Below are positions 18,930-28,449 of a DNA stretch of 64,000 nucleotides, piece by piece. The translations under genes and the position numbers were made by a program. This DNA comes from Bradyrhizobium sp. dw_78. Lineage in GTDB: Bacteria; Pseudomonadota; Alphaproteobacteria; Rhizobiales; Xanthobacteraceae. The stretch is from assembly GCF_018449525.1 (NCBI RefSeq), contig NZ_JAAVUS010000009.1, forward strand, positions 124,001-188,000, given 5' to 3'. Position 1 is the stretch's first letter. Each line of letters begins with the position of its first letter. The notes beneath the pieces were generated by a model, which was given only the letters and a program-made list of their open reading frames with translations, searched no databases and was not told the DNA's origin.

Positions 18930-19225
18930 GCCCAAATCCAGATGATGGGGCTGGTTACGTCGGAATCCGCGCGCGTGCAATGCCTCGCAAGGCGGGAGGC
19001 TGTGTACTATGTAGGCAGGAACCGGCTCAGCCTGCCAAGAGCCGGATCTGTCTCGAAATCAGGCGCCGGGGCCCTGTAGTCCGACACTCGCATCCCGCTT
19101 GCGAATGTCGGGACCAAAAGGACACCGGTAAAATAGGTGCGGCTTTGGGATTTGAGATTTGCAATGACCTTGCAGGGCGCTCGGTTGCGAATGTCAGAAC
19201 CTCCGCGCCAACCGGGAAACGCCGC

Positions 19226-19768
19226 GTGAGCATTCCAAACATCATTACCCTGGGCCGCATCCTGCTGGTGCCGTTCATCGTCTGGGCCATTGCCTCGAAC
19301 CAGCTCCAGATCGCCTTTACGATCTTCCTGGTGGCAGGCATCAGCGACGCGGTCGACGGCTTTCTCGCCAAGCGCTTCAACATGACCAGCGAATTGGGCG
19401 CCCTGCTCGACCCGCTCGCCGACAAGGCGCTGTTGGTTTCGATCTATGTGGCGCTCGGCATTTGGGGCGCGATCCCGCGCTGGATCGTCATTCTCGTGGT
19501 CTCGCGCGACATCATGATCGTCGGAGCCGTGATCGTCTCATGGTTGTGCGACAAGCCGATCCCGATGAAGCCGTTAATGGTATCGAAACTGAATACGGTG
19601 GCGCAGGTCATGTTTGCGGCCCTGGTCCTGGCGTCGCTCGGCTTCGGCTTCAACGCAACGCCTTACGATCTGATACTGATGGGTTTCGTAACGGTCTTTA
19701 CATTAATTTCCGTATCCTTCTATCTCGTGGAATGGGCACGGCATATGAGCACGATCGAAGCGAGCTGA
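19226..19768 (+). CDS. CDP-alcohol phosphatidyltransferase family protein
   Basis: A 180-residue inner-membrane enzyme. SDAVDGFLAKRF...GALLDPLADK matches the DGxxAxR-x8-GxxxDxxxD signature of CDP-alcohol phosphatidyltransferases. Hydrophobic segments at both ends complete the membrane fold. The family makes phosphatidylglycerol phosphate, cardiolipin or phosphatidylcholine-type lipids; the short single-domain form and N-terminus (SIPNIITLGRILLVPFIVW) fit PgsA or a related cardiolipin synthase, and I cannot decide between these. The GTG start at 19226 is chosen because it begins this conserved N-terminus. Confidence 0.88.
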   Translation: MSIPNIITLGRILLVPFIVWAIASNQLQIAFTIFLVAGISDAVDGFLAKRFNMTSELGALLDPLADKALLVSIYVALGIWGAIPRWIVILVVSRDIMIVGAVIVSWLCDKPIPMKPLMVSKLNTVAQVMFAALVLASLGFGFNATPYDLILMGFVTVFTLISVSFYLVEWARHMSTIEAS

Positions 19769-19774
19769 ACTTCG

Positions 19775-19871
19775 AGAGCCGGCCCGGTTCCGATCGAACA
19801 GCACCGGGGCGTTGCGCCTTGGCGCGTTTTCTTCCTGCGAAGCGATATCCAACTCGCTCGAAAACGTTATA
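19775..19871 (+). repeat. Degenerate copy of the TAGAGC dispersed element
   Basis: The core GGCGCGTTTTCTTCCTGCGA and the right end CTCGCTCGAAAACGTTATA are recognisable, but the left palindrome is diverged (GGTTCCGATCGAACAGCACC). It lies between the phosphatidyltransferase gene and hdaA. Confidence 0.55.
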
Positions 19872-19907
19872 GTAACTGCGCGGGCGATCCCGGCATGGAG
19901 TGTTTGC

Positions 19908-20585
19908 GTGGCAAGCCGCGTTCCACCTCGTCAGCTTGCATTTGCGTTGCCCTATACGGAGCACCTCGGCCGCGACGATTTCCTCGAAGGGCCGGCCAAC
20001 GCCGCCGGGCTCGCACTGGTCGATAGCTGGCCCGATTGGCCAAACCGGGTCATGCTGCTGGTGGGGCCGGAAGGCTCCGGCAAAAGCCATCTCGCCGCCA
20101 TCTGGGCCGAGCGAGCCGGCGCGCGCTCCATCAGTGCTCATGCCCTGACCGCGGACGAAGTCCCGGTTGCCCTGGCGACAGGGGCGCTGGTCGTCGAAGA
20201 CTTGAAGTCGTCCGCTTTCAACGAACGCGCGTTGTTCCATCTGCTCAATCTGGCGCGGGAAGACGCTGCATCCGTTCTGATCACCACGCGCGAGCAGCCT
20301 TCGGCGCTTCAGGTCGAACTGCGCGATCTGCGCTCGCGCCTGCGCGCGATACCGGCGGTGTCGCTATTGCCGCCCGACGATCAATTGTTGCGCGCGCTGA
20401 TCGTCAAATATTGCGCCGACCGCCAATTGATCATCGATGAGGCCGTGGTGGGCTTTCTCGCCAACCGGATCGAGCGGTCTTACGCCGCCGCGCGGCAGGC
20501 CGTCGAACTCCTGGACACCGAAGCGCTGCGGCAGGGACGGCCGGTAACCCGCGCGCTGGCGGCCGACTTGCTGCGCGACATCTGA
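19908..20585 (+). CDS. hdaA: HdaA, DnaA-related replication regulator
   Basis: A 225-residue protein of the short DnaA-like ATPase type without the DNA-binding domain. LVGPEGSGKSHLAAIWAE is Walker A, and ALVVEDLKSSAFNERALFHL is Walker B. LADLLRDI ends it. HdaA/Hda works with the beta clamp to inactivate DnaA-ATP after initiation; PPRQLAFALPY near the N-terminus resembles the clamp-binding motif region. A GTG start (VASRVPPRQL) is used, as nothing upstream resembles the protein. Its position directly before ppk and ppx is characteristic of the alphaproteobacteria. Confidence 0.85.
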   Translation: MASRVPPRQLAFALPYTEHLGRDDFLEGPANAAGLALVDSWPDWPNRVMLLVGPEGSGKSHLAAIWAERAGARSISAHALTADEVPVALATGALVVEDLKSSAFNERALFHLLNLAREDAASVLITTREQPSALQVELRDLRSRLRAIPAVSLLPPDDQLLRALIVKYCADRQLIIDEAVVGFLANRIERSYAAARQAVELLDTEALRQGRPVTRALAADLLRDI

Positions 20586-20730
20586 TTTCCCGGTCCTTTG
20601 ATTTTCCAGTCCTTGACGGCGAGCCCGGCACGAACGTCAATGTCATTGAAACGTCATCGGCGTAACACATGGTTTGCGCGGTGTTTGCCAGAATCCGCGC
20701 CGCGCCCGCTCCGAGATGGATTGAATTCTG

Positions 20731-22920
20731 ATGGAATCCCCGCAAGCCATTGTAATAAAAGAGAAAGATAATTCAGCCGAGGCCCTCGCATCGATTGCCA
20801 ATAGCCCGGAACGCTTCATCAATCGCGAGCTGTCCTGGCTGCATTTCAACCGGCGCGTGCTCGAGGAAGCGGTCAATCCCGGCCATCCCGCGCTTGAGCG
20901 CGTCAGGTTCCTGTCGATTTCCGCCAATAACCTCGATGAATTCTTCATGGTCCGCGTCGCTGGCATCAAGGCGCAGGTACGCGAAGGCATCACCGAACGC
21001 AGCCCGGACGGACTGACTCCCTCGGAGCAGTTGGTCCTGATCAACCAGACGGTCTCCCAGCTCGCCTCCGACCAGCAGGTGATCTGGAGCGATCTGCGCA
21101 GCGTGCTGACCGAAGTCGGCATCGTTCTCGTCGACGGCCGCGACGTCACCAAGACGGAACGAAGCTGGATCGAGGAACATTTCCTCCTCAATATCTTCCC
21201 GCTGCTGACGCCGCTCGCGATCGACCCGGCGCATCCCTTCCCGTTCATCCCCAGCCTCGGTTTCACCATTGCGCTGCATCTGGTGCGGATGTCGGACGGC
21301 AAGCCGATGAACGCGCTCATCCGCATGCCCGGCAAGATCGACCGCTTTATCCGGATGCCCGCGACCGGGGACGGCGCGGTGCGGCTGATCACGCTGGAGC
21401 AAGCCACCGGCCTGTTCATCGGCCGGCTGTTCCCCGGCTACACCGTCAAGGGCCAGGGTGCGTTCCGCGTCATCCGCGACTCCGAACTCGAAATCGAGGA
21501 AGAGGCCGAGGATCTGGTCCGCCTGTTCGAAACCGCGCTGAAGCGGCGGCGGCGGGGATCGGTGATTCGGCTCGAAATCGAGGCCAAGATGCCCGAAGAA
21601 CTGCGCGCTTTCGTGCAGCACGCGCTTTCCACCTCGGACGACGAAGTGTTCCTGGTCGACGGCGTGCTGGCCATGAACGAATTGTCGCAACTGACCCGGC
21701 TCGACCGTCCCGATCTCGAATTCACGCCCTATGTGCCGCGCCATCCCGAGCGCGTGCGCGACCATGGCGGCGATATCTTCGCCGCGATCCGGCAAAAGGA
21801 CCTGATCGTCCATCACCCCTATGAATCGTTCGACGTGGTCGTGCAGTTCCTGCAGCAGGCCGCGCGCGATCCCGATGTCGTCGCCATCAAGCAGACGCTC
21901 TACCGCACCTCCAACAACTCGCCGATCGTGCGCGCGCTGGCGGAAGCCGCCGAGGCTGGAAAATCGGTGACCGCGCTGGTCGAACTCAAAGCGCGGTTCG
22001 ATGAAGAAGCCAATATCCGCTGGGCGCGCGACCTCGAACGCGCCGGCGTGCAGGTCGTCTACGGCTTCATCGAACTGAAGACCCACGCCAAGCTGTCGAT
22101 GGTGGTGCGGCGCGAAGGCGGCAGCCTCACGACCTATGTCCACACCGGCACCGGCAATTATCATCCGGTGACGGCGCGTATCTATACCGACCTGTCCTAC
22201 TTCACCTCCGACCCCGCGATCGGGCGCGACGCCGCGCGGGTGTTCAACTACATCACCGGCTATGCGGAACCGATCGACATCGAGAAGATGGCGGTATCGC
22301 CGCTCACCTTGCGCAAGCGCATGCTCGAACACATTCACGGCGAGATCGGTCACGCCCGGAACGGCAAGCCGGCCACGATCTGGATGAAGATGAACTCGCT
22401 GGTCGATCCCGACATCATCGACGCGCTGTATCAGGCGTCTCAGGCCGGCGTTCAGATCGAACTGGTGGTTCGCGGCATCTGCTGCCTGCGCCCCGGGCTT
22501 CCCGGACTTTCGGAAAACATCCGCGTCAAGTCGATCATCGGCCGGTTCCTCGAACACGGGCGAATCTACTGCTTCGGCATGGGCCAAGGACTGCCCGGCG
22601 CGAAAGCGGCTGTGTATATCTCGTCCGCCGACATGATGCCGCGGAACCTCGACCGGCGCGTCGAAGTTCTCTGTCCGCTGCAAAATCCGACGGTGCATCA
22701 GCAGGTTCTCGAGCAGATCATGGTCGCCAACCTGAAGGACACCGAGCAAAGCTGGCAGTTGTTGCCGGACGGATCGTCAACGCGTATGAAGGCCGCGAAT
22801 GGCGAAGAGCCGTTCAATGTGCATAATTACTTCATGACGAATCCGAGTCTGTCCGGCCGTGGAAAGTCGCTCAAGGAATCTTCACCGCGCCGCCTCACGC
22901 GACGTAACGAACGCCAGTAA
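20731..22920 (+). CDS. ppk1: Polyphosphate kinase 1
   Basis: A 729-residue PPK1. The N-terminal domain begins around RFINRELSWLHFNRRVLEEA, the middle contains PHPFPF-like and 'NLDEFFMVRVAGI' segments, and the catalytic region includes KQTLYRTSNNSPIV, ELKARFDEEANIRWARDLE and HTGTGNYHPVTARIYTDLSY, with the phosphorylated histidine in the family's conserved core. It polymerises phosphate from ATP into inorganic polyphosphate. Ppx/GppA follows 21 bases downstream, a pair that makes and breaks polyphosphate. Confidence 0.97.
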   Translation: MESPQAIVIKEKDNSAEALASIANSPERFINRELSWLHFNRRVLEEAVNPGHPALERVRFLSISANNLDEFFMVRVAGIKAQVREGITERSPDGLTPSEQLVLINQTVSQLASDQQVIWSDLRSVLTEVGIVLVDGRDVTKTERSWIEEHFLLNIFPLLTPLAIDPAHPFPFIPSLGFTIALHLVRMSDGKPMNALIRMPGKIDRFIRMPATGDGAVRLITLEQATGLFIGRLFPGYTVKGQGAFRVIRDSELEIEEEAEDLVRLFETALKRRRRGSVIRLEIEAKMPEELRAFVQHALSTSDDEVFLVDGVLAMNELSQLTRLDRPDLEFTPYVPRHPERVRDHGGDIFAAIRQKDLIVHHPYESFDVVVQFLQQAARDPDVVAIKQTLYRTSNNSPIVRALAEAAEAGKSVTALVELKARFDEEANIRWARDLERAGVQVVYGFIELKTHAKLSMVVRREGGSLTTYVHTGTGNYHPVTARIYTDLSYFTSDPAIGRDAARVFNYITGYAEPIDIEKMAVSPLTLRKRMLEHIHGEIGHARNGKPATIWMKMNSLVDPDIIDALYQASQAGVQIELVVRGICCLRPGLPGLSENIRVKSIIGRFLEHGRIYCFGMGQGLPGAKAAVYISSADMMPRNLDRRVEVLCPLQNPTVHQQVLEQIMVANLKDTEQSWQLLPDGSSTRMKAANGEEPFNVHNYFMTNPSLSGRGKSLKESSPRRLTRRNERQ

Positions 22921-22941
22921 TCCCCACAAGGAGCCTTTGCG

Positions 22942-24444
22942 GTGAAGCGACCGCGCAAACGCGCATCCAGCGTCGCGGTCATCGACATTGGCTCGAACTC
23001 GGTGCGTCTCGTCGTCTATGCGGCGATGGCCCGCAGCCTGGTGACGGTGTTCAACGAGAAGGCGCTATGCGGTCTCGGCCGCGAGGTTCAAAGCACCGGT
23101 CTGCTGGCGCCGGACGCGGTCGCGAAAGCCTTGACCTCGTTGCGGCGCTTTCGCGCTTTATGCAGAGTACAGAAGGTGGGCCGCGTCTACGCGATCGCCA
23201 CCGCCGCCTGCCGCGACGCCAGCAACGGGCCCGACTTCATCGCCAAGGCCGAACGCATCTGCGGGGTGCCGATCAAGATTCTGTCGGGACCGCGCGAGGC
23301 GAAACTATCGGCGCTCGGCGTCGTTTCCGGCATTCACAATCCCGACGGTATCGTCGGCGATCTCGGCGGCGGCTCGCTGGAACTGATCGACGTGCGCGGC
23401 AACCGCGTCCACAGCGGCGTCACGCTGCCGCTCGGAAGCCTGGCGTTGCAGGACGCCTCGCATAAATCGCTGAAGCGGGCCGAACGTATCGTGAAGGGCG
23501 ACCTTTCCGCGGTCGCCCAACTCAAGGCCGGCCGCGGCCGCACCTTCTATGCGGTCGGCGGCACCTGGCGCGCGCTGGCGCGGATCCACATCATCCAGAG
23601 CGGCTATCCGCTCCGCGTGATGCACGGCTATTCGCTGCCGGCCGCGGAGGCACTGGATTTCGCGCAGCGCCTGCGCCGGCTCGCATCGACCAACATGCTC
23701 GCCAATATCGAAGCCGTCGCCGACGCGCGGCGGCCGCTCCTGACCTATGCGGCGCTCGTCCTCGAATACGTCATTCGCGTTGCGCGGCCGAAGACCATTG
23801 TATTTTCGACGTTCGGCGTGCGCGAGGGCCTGCTCTATGAAATGCTGCCGCAGGCCGAGCGCGCCAAGGACGGATTGATCTGCGCCGCGCAAGACCTCAA
23901 CGAACTGCTTTCGCGGTCCGCGCGCCACGCGCAGGAATTGATCGCGTGGACCGACCGCCTGGTCAGGGTCGCAAAGCTGCGGGAAACCGACGAGGACCGC
24001 CGCCTGCGTCACGCCGCCTGCTTATTGTCCGATATCGGATGGCGCGTGCATCCCGATTACCGCGGCGAGCAGACGCTCAATCTCATCATCCACGGCAATT
24101 TCGGCGCGATCGCCCATCCAGGCAGGGCGTTCGTCGCGCTGTCGGTGTTCTACCGCTATGCCGGCCTGAGCGAAGAGAACGAACCGCCGGCCGCGATCCG
24201 CGACCTCGTGCCGCCCGCCATGATCGAGCGGGCCCGGATGCTCGGCGCCGCCTTCCGGGTCGCCCATCTGGTATCGGCGGCCCGGCCCGGCGTGTTGCCG
24301 GCGACCCACTTCCGCAGCGAAGGCCGCAAGCTGATGCTGGTGTTCGAGCACCGGATGGTCGATCTCGTCGCCGATCGCGCCGGCAGCCGTTTCAAGCAGC
24401 TTGCGCGGCTGCTTGGCCGCACCGGATCGATCGTCAGGCGCTAA
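22942..24444 (+). CDS. ppx: Exopolyphosphatase / pppGpp phosphohydrolase family protein
   Basis: A 500-residue Ppx/GppA protein. The ASKHA-fold nucleotide-binding segments VAVIDIGSNSVRLVVY and GIVGDLGGGSLELIDV are present, and the C-terminal half has an HD-like helical domain. Such enzymes remove terminal phosphates from polyphosphate or convert pppGpp to ppGpp. The start is GTG at 22942, with AAGGAG 12 bases upstream. It is co-transcribed with ppk1. The sequence does not decide between the two substrates. Confidence 0.93.
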   Translation: MKRPRKRASSVAVIDIGSNSVRLVVYAAMARSLVTVFNEKALCGLGREVQSTGLLAPDAVAKALTSLRRFRALCRVQKVGRVYAIATAACRDASNGPDFIAKAERICGVPIKILSGPREAKLSALGVVSGIHNPDGIVGDLGGGSLELIDVRGNRVHSGVTLPLGSLALQDASHKSLKRAERIVKGDLSAVAQLKAGRGRTFYAVGGTWRALARIHIIQSGYPLRVMHGYSLPAAEALDFAQRLRRLASTNMLANIEAVADARRPLLTYAALVLEYVIRVARPKTIVFSTFGVREGLLYEMLPQAERAKDGLICAAQDLNELLSRSARHAQELIAWTDRLVRVAKLRETDEDRRLRHAACLLSDIGWRVHPDYRGEQTLNLIIHGNFGAIAHPGRAFVALSVFYRYAGLSEENEPPAAIRDLVPPAMIERARMLGAAFRVAHLVSAARPGVLPATHFRSEGRKLMLVFEHRMVDLVADRAGSRFKQLARLLGRTGSIVRR

Positions 24445-24601
24445 CTCCGGCGGGCTCGAACCTGCAACCAAGCCGTTATGAGAGGGAGAGCAACGCTTTC
24501 GAGAAGGCGCGCCTCCATCGCCACCGCCTTCAGAGACTTGATGGAGAAGGCCGCCTTATGGAGAAGCCCGTCCATAACTCCCGAGCGTCGACCTCTGTCG
24601 T

Positions 24602-27600
24602 TCACCATGTGACGCGGGCTCCGAACTTTCCGCCAAAGGCATCGCTACGGCCGTTGAAGCTGATCTGGTAGAGACCATTTGCATAGAAGTCGACGTTCCG
24701 GGAGATTTGGGCGTCCAGACCAGCGGTGACTTCCACCCAGCCGCCTCCGAGGTCGGAGCGGAACGGGATATAGCCGGTCGCCGATGAGAAGGAGGTATGC
24801 GGATCGCCGAGGAATTCGTACCACAGGCTCGGCCGCAGCCAAACCGTCATTAGGCGCGACTGCGGGGTGGAGGGATCGATTGCCCAGCTCCGCTCCACGC
24901 GCGCACCGATCCGGCCGGCCAGCGAGTCCACATCGTTGAAGATCACGCTTGCGAAGCTATCCGCGGTGCCCGCAAGCGAAGCAGTCTGATAGACCAGTTG
25001 AGCCTGCGGTTCGATACTGAAGCCTTGACCAAGCTGGAGCGACTTGCCGGTCTCCAGCGAGGTTGCAAAGCTGCCGCCATGCGTGCTCAAACCGCTGATG
25101 CCGATCGGGTCGGCCTTCAGATCGTTCCACGTGTACTGGGCCACCGCATCAACGTACCAGCCCGTGGCACTGAACCGCGTCCAATAACCGCCGAGCGTAT
25201 AGGCGGTCAGACTGTTGGATCCGGCGGGCAGGCCAGTGACATGGGCGACATCGGCGCTCATTCCGCCGATGGCAGTATAAACCCCGACATGATCGCTGCC
25301 GCCATCGCTGCGCTCGGCCCGGTAAAGATCGGTGCCGCCCTGGAACGCAAAGATGCTGTAGTCGTACCGGGGGCCAGAACCATAGATACCGTCCGTGTCG
25401 CCGCCCTGCTTGCCACCCAGCGCAAGAATGCGGCCCCAACCCAGCGAGGGCGCTGCACCATTGCCGTCGGGCGATGCAATGCCGGGACTTTCCTCGCCCA
25501 CCCGCTCGTGCAGCGTGTCCAGCAGGCTGCGTCCATACAGCAGCACCATGGACGGCAGTGACGCGTACAGCGACGTTTCAGGACGATAGTTTGGTACCAC
25601 CGCCGGCGACGACGGTGTTGTTGACGGGCACGGCAATGAAGTTGCCGACGGCGAGCAATCCAGCGTCGAACGCAGGTACCAATTCTGCGGACCGCTTGCG
25701 TCCACGCTACCGTAAAACAGGGTATATTCGTAAGGGCCAGCCGCCACGCGATTACCCAGCGTAAAGGCCCCGGCCGTGCTACCGTTATTGTTGGTCACAT
25801 TAACAAGTTCGATGCCGTTTCCCGTCGTCACGGCACCGGGTCCGCCCACGTTGGTCACATGGACAGACGCAGTTCCACTGGTGGCGCTGCCGTTCAGATT
25901 GAGCGTGAGCTGATCGGTCCGCTGCACGCTGCCGTCATTCAGATAAGTGTTGAACAGCACCTGGCTAGCGGAGCCGAAGCTGACATTGTTGCTGGTGACG
26001 GTGAACTTGTTGCCCACCGTTCCGGCCTGCATGCCCGCGATGTCGAGCGTGCCGTTCAGCGCAAAGTTATCGGCGCGCACCTCGCCAATGCTTCCGCCCG
26101 ACAGTGTTGCCCCGCCAGCAACCGTGAAGGAACTGGGTGAGGCCGCCCCGACATCGGCCGCGAGCACGCCATAGACGGCGTTGTTCGAGACGGCAAAGGT
26201 GCCGGCCTGCACCGTCGTCGTCGCATAGGCTTGCGACCAGCGATCAGACGCAGCGGCGTGGAGCGATCCGTCGAAGTTCACAAGGCCCGCGCCCTGCTTC
26301 ACGACGCTGATCAGCCCGTTAGCCGCGTTGTTCTGAATGGGATCGTAGTACGTGATGTTGTTGCCAGACGCAGCGTTCAAATTCACTTGCGAGCCGCCGC
26401 CGGCGTTATTGATATAGACGGCATTCGCCTCCGAGGTGTTCTGACTGTTGTTCGAGAAGGTGATGTTGCCGCCTGTTGCGTTGAGGTCGAGTATCCCCGA
26501 GGCGAGAAAGAGCGCACCGCCGTTACCGCCGGCCGTGTTGCTGGTGACCGAAAGATTGCCGCCACTCGCCGTCAGCGTGATGTCGCCTGCGCCACCCAGG
26601 ATACCTGTCGCAATCGCGCCGCCATTACCGCCAGCCGTATTGCCGCTCACCGAGCCGCTACCGGTGAGCGTCACACTGCCTCCGGCCAAAGTGCCGATCG
26701 CGCCGCCGCTCCCGCCCGCGTTGTTGCCGGTGATCGTGACCGTCCCGGCGGCATTCCCGAGCGTTATATTCCCGAGCAATGACGCGACGGAGCCGCCGTA
26801 GAGCGTCGCCGTGTTGCCGGTGAGCGACAGGTTTCCGGACGTGCCTGCAAGGCTGATGCTGCCACCGTTGGTTCCAACCGCGCCACCTACATCGGCCCTG
26901 TTACCGCTCGCTGTCAGCGCGTTGACAACGGTCACATTGCCCAAAGCGAACAGTGCGCCGCCCACGCCGTTCACGCCGTTGACTGCGGTATTGTTTGTCA
27001 GCGTATTGGTAGCGCCGGTCAGCGTCATGTTGCCGGCTGAATAGAGCGCGCCGCCACTGTTGACAGTCGCGGTGTTGCCGGTCGCGGTCACGTTGCCGTT
27101 CGCGGTAAGGTCGCCGCCCGCATAGATCGCGCCGCCGCTGGTATTGGCGATGTTGTCGGTCGCCGTCAACGGAGCATTCACCGTGACTGCACCGACCGCG
27201 TAGATGCCGCCGCCACGACCTCCCGTCGCCGCATTGTTCAACAACGTAAGGCCGCTGCCCGATACGGTGAGTGCCCCCGCACCGTTGATTGCGCCGCCAT
27301 CCGTTTCTGATCCACCGGTCAGCGTAATATTGTTGAGTGTGAGAGTCGTGGCGTCTGGGGCGCTGAAGTATCCGAAGTGGCCGGCCGCATCATTGAGCGT
27401 AATCGTGCTACCGCCGGTCGCGCCGTTGATCGTCAGACCCGGCATTCCAGGCAGCGTCAGGCCAAAGGACGTAGCCAGGGCTGCCGGATCGTAGAGGGAT
27501 GCACCGCCCTGAAGGTTCCAGACCGTGGTGTTGGTTGGAGCACCCAAGGTGGCCAGATTGGTTCCATCCGGAACGGTTTGCGCCTGAGCGCCGGCGCTCA

Positions 27601-27775
27601 GAACGGCGGCCATGATGGCCATGCCGCACCCCGACGCCCCGGCATTGCCAAGAAGACAGCCGCTTTTCGCCCTGCGGCTACGCGCCATCGACAACGATGC
27701 GCGCCGCAGGACTGCCATGATACGGCGGCGGAAGTGACTGTCCTGCCGCCATTCGGAAGACTGGACACGTACCAT
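24602..27775 (-). CDS. Type V autotransporter with Pmp-like GGAI repeats
   Basis: A 1057-residue outer-membrane autotransporter. Residues 1 to about 65 form a long signal peptide: a charged region (RQDSHFRRRIMAVLRRASLS), then AIMAAVLSAGAQA-Q. The passenger (about 66-770) is built of short beta-helix turns rich in Gly, Asn and Thr, with repeats such as TNTATGGRGGGIYA, GGAIYAGG and GNTAGGNGGAIAT, which resemble the GGA(I/L) motif of chlamydial Pmp proteins. The C-terminal part (about 785-1057) is an autotransporter beta-barrel ending FGGKFGARVTW, with the expected aromatic last residue. GGAG lies 5 bases before the start. It is likely an adhesin or surface-display protein and sits between housekeeping genes as an accessory unit. 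Confidence 0.9.
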   Translation of the reverse strand: MVRVQSSEWRQDSHFRRRIMAVLRRASLSMARSRRAKSGCLLGNAGASGCGMAIMAAVLSAGAQAQTVPDGTNLATLGAPTNTTVWNLQGGASLYDPAALATSFGLTLPGMPGLTINGATGGSTITLNDAAGHFGYFSAPDATTLTLNNITLTGGSETDGGAINGAGALTVSGSGLTLLNNAATGGRGGGIYAVGAVTVNAPLTATDNIANTSGGAIYAGGDLTANGNVTATGNTATVNSGGALYSAGNMTLTGATNTLTNNTAVNGVNGVGGALFALGNVTVVNALTASGNRADVGGAVGTNGGSISLAGTSGNLSLTGNTATLYGGSVASLLGNITLGNAAGTVTITGNNAGGSGGAIGTLAGGSVTLTGSGSVSGNTAGGNGGAIATGILGGAGDITLTASGGNLSVTSNTAGGNGGALFLASGILDLNATGGNITFSNNSQNTSEANAVYINNAGGGSQVNLNAASGNNITYYDPIQNNAANGLISVVKQGAGLVNFDGSLHAAASDRWSQAYATTTVQAGTFAVSNNAVYGVLAADVGAASPSSFTVAGGATLSGGSIGEVRADNFALNGTLDIAGMQAGTVGNKFTVTSNNVSFGSASQVLFNTYLNDGSVQRTDQLTLNLNGSATSGTASVHVTNVGGPGAVTTGNGIELVNVTNNNGSTAGAFTLGNRVAAGPYEYTLFYGSVDASGPQNWYLRSTLDCSPSATSLPCPSTTPSSPAVVPNYRPETSLYASLPSMVLLYGRSLLDTLHERVGEESPGIASPDGNGAAPSLGWGRILALGGKQGGDTDGIYGSGPRYDYSIFAFQGGTDLYRAERSDGGSDHVGVYTAIGGMSADVAHVTGLPAGSNSLTAYTLGGYWTRFSATGWYVDAVAQYTWNDLKADPIGISGLSTHGGSFATSLETGKSLQLGQGFSIEPQAQLVYQTASLAGTADSFASVIFNDVDSLAGRIGARVERSWAIDPSTPQSRLMTVWLRPSLWYEFLGDPHTSFSSATGYIPFRSDLGGGWVEVTAGLDAQISRNVDFYANGLYQISFNGRSDAFGGKFGARVTW

Positions 27776-28449
27776 CCCATCTCCGCTCGGCTCTTCTGGC
27801 ATTTGCGAAGGCACGCGAACCCGCGCGTTAGGCGATTCGGACAGTGCCCGGGGGGCAGGATAGAGAAAATCCGGCACGAGAAAAGTAAACGAAATGCGCC
27901 ACGTCTGCACGGATGCGCTTTTTTATAGAATGTCACTCCAAAGCCGCATATCGCGACGCAGGAAACTCTTGGTAGAAAAATTCCGGGCCGGAGTTGAATG
28001 GAACAATCTTCCTGAAAGCTCACAGCTGCGTGCTTTCGGAGACCTGTGAGCCAAAACGCGGTTCCACAGAGCGCGCATAGGCGGAACTATCATTAAGTGC
28101 GTGTGATCTGGGTTCCGCTTCCGCCCTGCCAAGTAGAACAGAACGTCTTCGCGACGAAGTCGGCCGATGTTATTAGGTCCATCAAACAGGCCACGTTTAA
28201 GGACGACATCACAGCATCGGAGATTCGCGAAGAAGCAACGAAGCAGTGGCTGGAGAGGCGAAAGCCCGGGTAAGTTCGGTCTCGATGACGAGGGCATTCC
28301 TGTTCTCCATGAGGATATGCCCCATGAAGCAGACGTTGCGATCGGATCGATCCTGTCCCTGTCGGCACACGCCGCTGCGTCCGTCACAGGCAAATTCCGC
28401 CGCTCACAAAAACTGATTTCGCAAGCCGCATCAATCCGATCCGGCCCGT
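27776..28449. other. Promoter and remnant region upstream of the autotransporter
   Basis: About 670 bases that include the upstream side of the autotransporter gene. No complete gene is supported. The only protein-like stretch is the frame at 28097-28273, listed separately. Confidence 0.4.
28097..28273 (+). pseudogene. Possible small gene or decayed fragment
   Basis: A GTG-started frame of 58 codons reads WVPLPPCQVEQNVFATKSAD, VIRSIKQATFKDDITASEIR, EEATKQWLERRKPG. The second half is charged and helix-like, unlike the shadow frames around it. No ribosome-binding site at a normal distance. After the stop a different frame continues protein-like (KFGLDDEGIPVLHEDMPHEA...), which suggests a frameshifted remnant rather than a working gene. 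No family recognised. Confidence 0.3.

Noticed and set aside
20773..22749. 658-codon minus-strand open frame opposite ppk1
   Set aside because: It is an antisense shadow of ppk1, a full-length gene with conserved motifs.
24998..26782. Plus-strand frames opposite the autotransporter
   Set aside because: They are shadows of the repetitive passenger and barrel coding sequence, with no start signals or domains.
25600..27400. Periodic short repeats within the autotransporter that resemble a CRISPR array
   Set aside because: The units vary in length and sequence and encode Gly/Asn-rich beta-helix turns in frame; no fixed repeat with unique spacers was seen.
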